DNA of 20,797 nt from Bryobacterales bacterium (GTDB lineage: Bacteria; Acidobacteriota; Terriglobia; Bryobacterales; Bryobacteraceae), in the NCBI GenBank assembly GCA_016789785.1, contig JAEUQE010000167.1, forward strand, positions 1 through 20,797, in the 5' to 3' direction. The stretch's first letter is position 1. Every line of letters starts with the position of its first letter. Both the position numbers and the translations under genes were made by a program. Of this stretch, positions 14,943 to 20,797 are shown piece after piece. The notes beneath the pieces were generated by a model. The model was not told the origin of the DNA, searched no databases, and saw only the letters and a program-made list of their open reading frames with translations.

Positions 14943-16319
14943 ATGATCAACCTGATTCGAACCGGCCTGATTCCTACTGGCCTTCTGTTTGCGCTGACAC
15001 TGACACCTGCGGGGCTTGCGCAACATGTCCATGAGCAACCACCCGCCGAAGTTGCGACGAAAAGCGCCGAACCCGAGAACCACGACCACTATCACCACGC
15101 AGAGCACCAAAATGAAGGCGGCGCCAGTCCGAACCGCGGTATTGGTTTTCTATTCGGATTCGGTTCCGGCACGAGCGTCAACCCGGCCTCCTGGCCGATG
15201 CCGATGGTGATGCAGACCAAGGGGAACTGGAACCTGATGTGGATGGGGCAAGCCTTCCTGGCCGGGACACAGCAGTCTGGTCCTCGCGGCGGCGACAAGA
15301 TCTACTCAGCCAACTGGGGCATGCTGGCGGCCGCCCGGAACCTCGGGCGCGGGAGTTTGATGCTGCGGGGCATGGTTTCCCTGGATCCCCTAACCGTTAC
15401 TGGCAAGCAGTATCCGCTGCTGTTCCAAAGCGGTGAGACAGCCAACGGCAAGCCGATTGTCGATGGACAGCACCCCCACGACTTCCTGATGGAGCTGAGC
15501 ATTCACTATGCCCGGCCCCTCGGTGAAAAGACGATGATCAACTTCTACTACGCCCCGGTGGGCGATGCGGCTCTGGGCCCGATTGCGTTCCCGCACCGCG
15601 CTTCGGCCATGGAACTGCCGCAGGCGACGCTTGGCCACCACTGGCAGGACGCCACGCACATCGCCAACAACGTGGTGACCGCCGGCGTGACCCATGGCAA
15701 GTTTCGCCTGGAAGCCAGCGGCTTCCGTGGCAAGGAACCGAACGAGAACCGGTGGAACATCGATCTGGGGCCAATCGACTCCTGGTCGAGCCGCCTGACG
15801 TGGCAACCTGGCCGCAACTGGGTGACACAGGTCTCCGCGGGCCGCATTCGCCGCCCGGAAACAACTCATGAGGACGACGTAGTCCGCAGCGCAGCGTCGG
15901 TGCATTACACCAAACCGGTCCGCGGCACGCTCGGTTGGTCCACCAGTCTGATCTGGGCTCGGAACTACAAGACCATCGGACGTTATGCGACAAATGCTCT
16001 GCTGGCAGAAACGGTGATTCCGGTCACCCGGAAGAATCTGCTTACGGGCCGATTTGAATGGTCCCAGCGCGATGAACTCTTCGCGTACGACCATGATCTT
16101 GAACACCGCCTATTCGACGAGACCGGCAAGCGGGCGCACAACGTTTCCGCTTCCACGATCGGCTACACACGAGAGCTCGGGAGTGCAGGCGCCATGCAAG
16201 CCGCGGCTGGCTTCAACGTAACAGCTTACTCAATCGCGAGCACGCTGAAGCTGTACTACGGGTCCAGTCCATTCAGTGCGAGCGTCTTCCTACGGTTCCG
16301 GCTAAACCGTGGAGAGTGA
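14943..16319 (+). CDS. predicted outer-membrane beta-barrel protein with His-rich N-terminus, copper-linked
   Basis: A 458-residue secreted protein with a signal peptide ending near AGLA-Q (residue 26). The mature protein begins with a soluble His-rich stretch (HVHEQ, then ENHDHYHHAEHQNE). The rest is a run of alternating amphipathic strands with many Tyr, Trp and Phe (WNLMWMGQAF, INFYYAPVG, LGWSTSLIWARNYKT), ending in a strand with an aromatic-rich end (SASVFLRFRL). Conserved-looking polar patches include DGQHPHDFLMELSIHYA and LGHHWQDATH. The start at 14943 has GAGGAGC upstream and follows the ECF-type promoter. I do not know a named family for it. Its place and promoter suggest a role in copper sequestration or efflux across the outer membrane; this is inference. 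Confidence 0.75.
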   Translation: MINLIRTGLIPTGLLFALTLTPAGLAQHVHEQPPAEVATKSAEPENHDHYHHAEHQNEGGASPNRGIGFLFGFGSGTSVNPASWPMPMVMQTKGNWNLMWMGQAFLAGTQQSGPRGGDKIYSANWGMLAAARNLGRGSLMLRGMVSLDPLTVTGKQYPLLFQSGETANGKPIVDGQHPHDFLMELSIHYARPLGEKTMINFYYAPVGDAALGPIAFPHRASAMELPQATLGHHWQDATHIANNVVTAGVTHGKFRLEASGFRGKEPNENRWNIDLGPIDSWSSRLTWQPGRNWVTQVSAGRIRRPETTHEDDVVRSAASVHYTKPVRGTLGWSTSLIWARNYKTIGRYATNALLAETVIPVTRKNLLTGRFEWSQRDELFAYDHDLEHRLFDETGKRAHNVSASTIGYTRELGSAGAMQAAAGFNVTAYSIASTLKLYYGSSPFSASVFLRFRLNRGE

Positions 16320-16869
16320 CATCCGACGTGCCGGTCAGCAGGAGTTTCTTGAATGCAGGAAACCCAAATTGCTCCCGATTTCGCGGAAGCCATTGGGGAG
16401 GCTCATCTTCCTGCAATTTGTCTGCTACGCGCATCTGGAACCCGGTTATGACGGTGTCAACCTGGTGGCAGCGGCAGGCGTGTTGACGTCAGGTTCACTC
16501 GCTGCTGTTGCCCACCTCAGCTTCGCAGGTGCAGTACACTCAGGGACAGGTTTTCTCTGGAGTTGGCCCTCTGAAGTACTCAGGAATAAGCCCGGGGCGA
16601 ATGTGAGTATCGCACAGTTTGAACTGAGTACCTTTGCTGGCGAGACTGTCAACATTCTTATGCAGTTCGGCAGCGATCGTAGCGCTGTTTTTCCAGGCAT
16701 CAACATCGACAATGTCATGGTTTCCAGCGTTCCGGAGCCCACCACATTGAGCCTGTTTCTGCTGGCCAGCGGCGCCGGTTGGCCGCAACGCAAGCGCATG
16801 AGGCGGGCATCGCTTACAGCTTTCGATGCAACAGGCGGCGCCAAGGTTGGCAGCCCGTTCCAGCCCTAA
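16309..16869 (+). pseudogene. remnant of a PEP-CTERM exported protein
   Basis: The 3' part encodes a typical PEP-CTERM protein end: FELSTFAGETVNILMQFGSD, then INIDNVMVSSVPEPTTLSLFLLASGAG and a basic patch RKRMRR at about 16732-16806. This signal would direct sorting by an exosortase at the outer surface. The frame continues some 20 codons past the basic patch, which is not normal. At the other end there is no signal peptide, and the first 60 codons resemble nothing; the GTG at 16309 overlaps the end of the barrel gene. So the N-terminus appears missing or degraded. The motif is sure; expression is doubtful. Confidence 0.6.
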
Positions 16870-17140
16870 GCCGCCGGTCTTGCCTTGTTGGTCCAGGTTC
16901 GGATCCGCCTTTCAAGACGTGGACGCAGGTTGCGTGGGGCTCCAAGGTCCTCGCCGCTGGCGGACCGGGATTTGCTGGAGACGTTCCGGCACCGAAAGCG
17001 GCGAGCTTCGTCACGATCCATGATTTTTCATACCCAAGTGCCAAAGGCAGTCCCAGCGTCGCGTCCCGGCATGCCCCGCGACGTGATACAGTAACGGCCA
17101 TTGCTGGATTCCCCACGCTGTAGTCCGAGAGGAGCTATCC
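16870..17140. other. gene-free gap before the DUF3500 gene
   Basis: 271 bases without a supported gene. Open frames here lack ribosome sites and familiar motifs. It should contain the promoter of the DUF3500 gene; no clear hexamers were picked out by eye. Confidence 0.4.
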
Positions 17141-18103
17141 ATGGAATGCCCTGACTGCAAAATGGACCGCAGGCAGTTTCTGAAGAGCACTGCCGCAATC
17201 ACTTCACTCCCCACCGCCGCGCTTGCTGTCCCGAAGACCGGCACGCCTTCCGAAACACTCACCGGCACGCTCTACAAAAGCCTCACCGAAGAGCAGAAGA
17301 AAGTCATCTGCCGGCCTTTCGAGGATGAACTTCGGTCGAAGGTGGACAACAACTGGTTCATCACGCCGGCGCGCGTCGGCAAGTTCTTCACACCCGACCA
17401 GCAGGCGATGGTCCGGGAGATCTTCCAGGGCCTCTACAACCCCGACTTCTATGGCAACGTGTCCCGCCAGATCGAGGAGGATGCCAAGGGGCTCGGAAAC
17501 TACTCCGTGGCGCTGTTCGGTGAGCCTGGCTCCGGCAAGTTCGAGTTTGTCCTCACAGGGCGGCACTGCACCGTTCGCTGCGATGGCGATTCCGTGGAAG
17601 GTGTGGCCTTCGGCGGACCGATCTTCTACGGACATCAATCAGGGCCGAGCGGAACCGAGAAGCCCGACCATCCTGGCAACGTCTACTGGTACCAGGCAAA
17701 GCGCGCGAACGAAGTTTTTCAGTCGCTCAATGGAAAGCAGCGCGAACTGGCGATCGTGTCGCAGCCGCCGCGGCCGGAACGCGCCACCGAAACCATCTCC
17801 CTCAAGTCGCGCACTCAGAAGCTCGATGGGCTGCCCGTGTCAGAGATGTCGAAAGATCAGCGGGTGCTTGTGGAGAAAGTCCTCGCCGACTTGCTGCTGC
17901 CCTATCGCAAGAAGGACGTCGACGAGTCAATGAAGCTGATCAAAGCCAACGGCGGCGTGGCAGCGTTGTCCATGGCGTTCTTCAAGACCGAAGATCTCGG
18001 CAACGATGGCGTTTGGGACACGTGGCAACTTGAGAGCCCGCGCATGCTTTGGTACTTCCGCGGGTCGCCACACGTGCACACCTGGGTGCACATCAGGCGC
18101 TAG
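17141..18103 (+). CDS. DUF3500 domain protein with Tat-type signal
   Basis: A 320-residue exported protein. The twin-arginine signal DRRQFLKSTAAITSLPTAALA occupies about residues 9-29 and is preceded by a small CPDC motif, which suggests a bound cofactor or a folded export substrate. The rest matches DUF3500, a family of unknown function: EEQKKVICRPFEDELR, WFITPARVG, VALFGEPGSGKFEFVLTGRH and the final YFRGSPHVHTWVHI. The phrase GEPGSGK looks like a P-loop but stands in a conserved beta-rich context of this family and is probably not one. The ATG at 17141 follows GAGAGGAGCTATCC, a strong ribosome site. The gene converges on recN and overlaps its end by 11 bases. Confidence 0.88.
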   Translation: MECPDCKMDRRQFLKSTAAITSLPTAALAVPKTGTPSETLTGTLYKSLTEEQKKVICRPFEDELRSKVDNNWFITPARVGKFFTPDQQAMVREIFQGLYNPDFYGNVSRQIEEDAKGLGNYSVALFGEPGSGKFEFVLTGRHCTVRCDGDSVEGVAFGGPIFYGHQSGPSGTEKPDHPGNVYWYQAKRANEVFQSLNGKQRELAIVSQPPRPERATETISLKSRTQKLDGLPVSEMSKDQRVLVEKVLADLLLPYRKKDVDESMKLIKANGGVAALSMAFFKTEDLGNDGVWDTWQLESPRMLWYFRGSPHVHTWVHIRR

Positions 18104-19775
18104 CGCCAAGCTTGATCAACTGCTCGGCATGTTTCAGCGCTTCGGGCGTAAGATGCTCGCCAGAGAGCATCCGCCCGATCTCGCGGGTTCGCGGATCGCC
18201 TGACAATTCTTCGATGGTGGCCACCGTGCGCCCCTTTGATTCCCGTTTTTCGACGCTGTAGTGGTGATCGCCGAAGCCGGCAATCTGCGCGAGGTGCGTC
18301 ACGCACAGCACTTGGTTGGAGGCGGCGATCGCTTTCAATCTGCGTCCCACCGTTTCCGCGGCGCGGCCTCCAATGCCCGCATCCACTTCATCGAAAACAA
18401 GCGTCCGTGGGACACTGCGCCTGGCGCGTGAAGCAACCGTGATGGCGGTCTTCAGCGCAAGTGCCACGCGCGACAACTCGCCACCCGAGGCGATTCGGTC
18501 AAGCGGCTTCGCCTCTTCGCCGACGTTCGGCGCAATCAGAAACTCAACCGCGTCCACCCCACGTTCGGACCAAGCCGCTTCGTGGAAGGCGGCACGAAAT
18601 CGCGTGCGGTCCATGGCCAGCGATGCAAGTTCGGCCTCCACTCTCTTCTCAAGCTTCCGTGCCGCGTCCTGCCGCACCGCGGTGAGCTTTTCCGCCGAGG
18701 ACCGGTAAAGCGCGGCCAGCTGATCCGCCTTCGCTTTGCACTCCGCACGGCGCGCTTCGAGATTCTCGGCGGTGTCCAGTTGCTGACGCGTTGTGTCGTA
18801 GAAGGCAATCACCTCATCAACCGTCGCGCCATACTTGCGTTTCAGCTTGTCGATCGCGGCCAACCGGTTCTCCACGTGTTCCAGCCGCGCAGGATCCGCC
18901 TCCAGCCCTCCGAGATAGTCTCGCAACTCAAACGACACGTCCTCCAGTTGGGCTTCCGACGACGCCATTGGTTCGAGAAGCGATTCGAGCTTCGCATCGA
19001 TTCGGGCCAGCTCTTCCACCCGCTTCCGGGCCGCCCGGATCTGCGCCAGTGCGGACTGCGGCGAGTCGTAGAGCGCGGCGTACGCGGACGACGCTTGCTC
19101 CTCAATTTTCGTGCAGTTCTGCAGAATCCGGCGTTCCTGTTCCAACGCCTCGTCCTCGCCAGCCTTGGGCGCGACGGCTTCGATCTCCTTTACCTGATAC
19201 GACCAAAGGTCGGCCAGCCGCAGACGGTCCTGCTCATTGCGGTCCAACTGCTCGAGCTCTTCGTTGGCGGCTCGCCATTCGCGATACGCCGTGGCAACGC
19301 GAGCCAGTGCGTCGTTTACGGAGGCGAACTCGTCGAGCATGGCAAGCTGTTCTGACTTGTCGAACAGGCGCTGCTGATCGTGTTGCCCGTGGATGTCGCC
19401 GAGCAGAGGCGCAAGGTCGCGGAGAAGGGTCGCGGTGGCAGGCCGGCTGCCGACGAAGGCGCGCGATTTGCCACTGGAGAGGATCTCGCGTTCGATGAGC
19501 AATTCCCCTTCCTCCAGCGGCACACCAGCAGATTCGAGCGCGGCGCGCAGTTCCGGCGTATCGGCGACTTCGAAGATCCCGGAGACGCGCGCACGATCGC
19601 AGCCCGCACGAATCACTTCACTCGAAGCGCGGCCGCCGAACAGTAGCCCAAGCGCGTCGACAACGATGGACTTGCCACTCCCCGTTTCACCGGTCAACAC
19701 GTTGAAACCGGAGTGAAAGCGAACGCGAAGCCGTTCCATGACGGCGAGGTTTTCCACCATCAACTCGACAAGCAT
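18093..19775 (-). CDS. recN: RecN, SMC-like DNA repair ATPase
   Basis: RecN is a cohesin-like ATPase that acts early in repair of DNA double-strand breaks. At 560 residues it is full length. The N-terminal Walker A GETGSGKS lies at residues 29-36 followed by IVVDALGLLFGG. The middle is a long charged coiled-coil region with a break, and the C-terminal half has the signature ASGGELSRVALALK and the Walker B TLVFDEVDAGIGG with D462 and E463. The ATG at 19775 begins MLVELMVENLAVMERL, the expected first strand. GAAGG lies next to the start, so the ribosome site spacing is poor. It stands alone on this strand, convergent with DUF3500. Confidence 0.96.
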   Translation of the reverse strand: MLVELMVENLAVMERLRVRFHSGFNVLTGETGSGKSIVVDALGLLFGGRASSEVIRAGCDRARVSGIFEVADTPELRAALESAGVPLEEGELLIEREILSSGKSRAFVGSRPATATLLRDLAPLLGDIHGQHDQQRLFDKSEQLAMLDEFASVNDALARVATAYREWRAANEELEQLDRNEQDRLRLADLWSYQVKEIEAVAPKAGEDEALEQERRILQNCTKIEEQASSAYAALYDSPQSALAQIRAARKRVEELARIDAKLESLLEPMASSEAQLEDVSFELRDYLGGLEADPARLEHVENRLAAIDKLKRKYGATVDEVIAFYDTTRQQLDTAENLEARRAECKAKADQLAALYRSSAEKLTAVRQDAARKLEKRVEAELASLAMDRTRFRAAFHEAAWSERGVDAVEFLIAPNVGEEAKPLDRIASGGELSRVALALKTAITVASRARRSVPRTLVFDEVDAGIGGRAAETVGRRLKAIAASNQVLCVTHLAQIAGFGDHHYSVEKRESKGRTVATIEELSGDPRTREIGRMLSGEHLTPEALKHAEQLIKLGASA

Positions 19776-20218
19776 CCTTCGACATCATAGCTTGCCCGGC
19801 CGCATCAACGGCGCTGCGACGCAGACGTCGCCGCTACGCACAACACCCGCAATCTGGCCGCGTCAAGGGAAGAGCGTGCTCTCTTCAAACGTCCCCTATC
19901 GAGGGGGACGCCACGCAGACTTCAGTCTGCGCGCCCCGGCGAAGCCGGAATGCAGGGATCTGCGCCTGCTCCGGAGGCATCCCCTCGATAGGGGACGCGG
20001 CAGGCCGGGGCCTGCGCGCTGCACGCAAACAGGAAAACGTTCAGCGGTTTTTCACACCTGGCTGTCCTGGCCGGTTGAGCTTTGCGCCGCAAAGCGCCAA
20101 TCTGCAGAGCGTCCCCAATCGGGGAGACGCCTTCCAGCGGGCGCAGATCTATGTACGCCATTCGTGTTTCCGGCCCGCCTCCGCAGGAGGAGTAGGGCGT
20201 CCTCCCTTCAAGAACGCC
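19776..20218. other. gene-free gap rich in palindromes between recN and the glycoside hydrolase
   Basis: 443 bases with no supported gene. The recN promoter should be near its left end. From 19871 to 20130 it is packed with hairpins, listed separately. Confidence 0.6.
19871..20130. repeat. cluster of intergenic palindromes (REP/BIME-like)
   Basis: At least seven hairpins stand in a row. AGAGC/GCTCT lies at 19871-19882. GTCCCC/GGGGAC lies at 19891-19909. CGCAGAC-TTCA-GTCTGCG lies at 19914-19931 and CCGGC-GAA-GCCGG at 19936-19948. GCAGGCC-GG-GGCCTGC lies at 20000-20015, GCTTTGCG-C-CGCAAAGC at 20079-20095, and GCGTCCCC/GGGGAGACGC at 20109-20130. In addition GTCCCCTATCGAGGGG (19891-19906) returns inverted at 19981-19996, enclosing the third and fourth hairpins in an 106-bp outer palindrome. 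Such clusters are often multi-copy genomic repeats and may also stop transcription from either side. Confidence 0.75.
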
Positions 20219-20797
20219 TCAACTCCAGAACTTCAGGTAAGACTGATTCTCCGCCATTCGCTGCACGTAGAGCGCCGCTTCGCGAAGGTGATAGTCGCCC
20301 CACATGCTGGATTCCCCGCACGGCACTTTCTGCCCCGCCGGAACGTGATCCCAACCGTTGGGCCGGTGATACACGGAATGCAGCAATAGACCTTGATGCC
20401 CGGCGCCAGTGCTGAGATACGGCTCATCCAGGAGCGTCGCGAGAACAGTAAGTCCCGCGTGGCGGTAGTTCGCGCCGGACTCGCCGTGTTGCTCCAGCCA
20501 CTGTCCCAGGCGCAGCAGTCCCTGTGCACCAATCGCTGCCGCCGACGCGTCCACGGGTTCCCAAGGGTTGTATGGATCCGCGGGGCCCTGCGTATAGTCA
20601 CCGAGCTTGTGAAGATTCGGCGCGCCGGTATCCCAATAAGGGATGCCATCGGAAGACGTATGGGCGATGTAGAAGTCGCATGTGGCGAGCGCGGCTTTGC
20701 GCATCATTGCCGTGACGTCCGCCCTTCCACCAAATGGTTCCAACTCCGCGTCGCTCAGCGTATCGAGAAACTCGAGTTGCTCCGGAAAGCCAAGCAT
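20219..20797 (-). CDS. C-terminal part of a GH88-like glycoside hydrolase, cut by the window edge
   Basis: At least 192 residues of an alpha6/alpha6-barrel enzyme resembling unsaturated glucuronyl hydrolases (GH88/GH105 type). Supporting segments are DGIPYWDTGAP, NPWEPVDASAAAIGAQGLLRLG, AGLTVLATLL, HQGLLLHSVYHRPNG and the late SMWGDYHLREAALYVQRM. The Asp-Ser-Ala-Ala-Ala-Ile segment and the final GDY-(x)-(x)-EA pattern are typical of the fold. The codon at the very edge is an ATG but falls in mid-domain, so the gene most likely starts outside the window. The substrate cannot be told; such enzymes act on oligosaccharides from uronic-acid polymers. Confidence 0.7.
   Translation of the reverse strand: MLGFPEQLEFLDTLSDAELEPFGGRADVTAMMRKAALATCDFYIAHTSSDGIPYWDTGAPNLHKLGDYTQGPADPYNPWEPVDASAAAIGAQGLLRLGQWLEQHGESGANYRHAGLTVLATLLDEPYLSTGAGHQGLLLHSVYHRPNGWDHVPAGQKVPCGESSMWGDYHLREAALYVQRMAENQSYLKFWS

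Noticed and set aside
17510..17545. P-loop-like GEPGSGK in the DUF3500 protein
   Set aside because: The protein is exported and the segment fits the DUF3500 pattern; no Walker B or NTPase context.

Overview
The window looks like a chromosomal segment of a Gram-negative, GC-rich soil-type bacterium. The Acidobacteriota (Bryobacterales / Solibacter-like) fit best. The hints are a PEP-CTERM remnant, a Tat-exported DUF3500 protein, a truncated DUF3224 gene, an outer-membrane barrel and the style of the integrase remnant. This placement is inference from protein flavour, not a search.

Layout from left to right. (1) 1-2430: the tail of an unknown gene, a UPF0173 metallo-hydrolase, and a CocE-type S15 hydrolase that loses its C-terminal domain at about 2117, where the sequence runs straight into the tail of a convergent DUF3224 gene that is itself cut short. 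This looks like a deletion scar. (2) 2476-8476: a complete set of [NiFe]-hydrogenase maturation genes. hypA-hypB-hypC-hypD-hypE run leftwards with every neighbour overlapping, and hypF runs rightwards from the shared 378-bp gap. No hydrogenase structural gene lies in the window. (3) 8543-10980: an intact tRNA-Gly(CCC) followed by a 2.4-kb integrated element. The element is bounded by a perfect 46-bp direct repeat of the tRNA 3' half, and carries an integrase C-terminal stub and an AbiEi/AbiEii type IV toxin-antitoxin pair. The toxin gene is frameshifted by a 10-bp tandem repeat. (4) 11173-16319: a copper-handling cluster with a membrane-anchored cupredoxin, a small HMA chaperone, a CopA P-type ATPase, an ECF sigma factor with a CorE-like cysteine-rich tail, and a His-rich outer-membrane barrel. 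Two nearly identical promoter-like blocks (GGTGTAAGGT, 12-13 bases, CCGTCAGCA) stand before the cupredoxin gene and before the barrel gene, suggesting one metal-sensing regulon. (5) 16309-20797: a PEP-CTERM remnant, a DUF3500 protein, recN on the minus strand, a cluster of intergenic palindromes, and the C-terminal part of a GH88-like glycoside hydrolase running off the right edge.

Working together: HypA and HypB deliver nickel, HypE and HypF make the cyanide ligands, and HypC and HypD assemble the Fe(CN)2CO unit. In the copper block, HMA chaperone and ATPase would export cytosolic Cu(I), the cupredoxin would accept or buffer it outside the inner membrane, and the barrel would act at the outer membrane, with the ECF factor as probable sensor-regulator. 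The best candidates for something not well described are the copper regulon with its uncharacterised barrel, and the minimal tRNA-integrated toxin-antitoxin island with its repeat-interrupted toxin.
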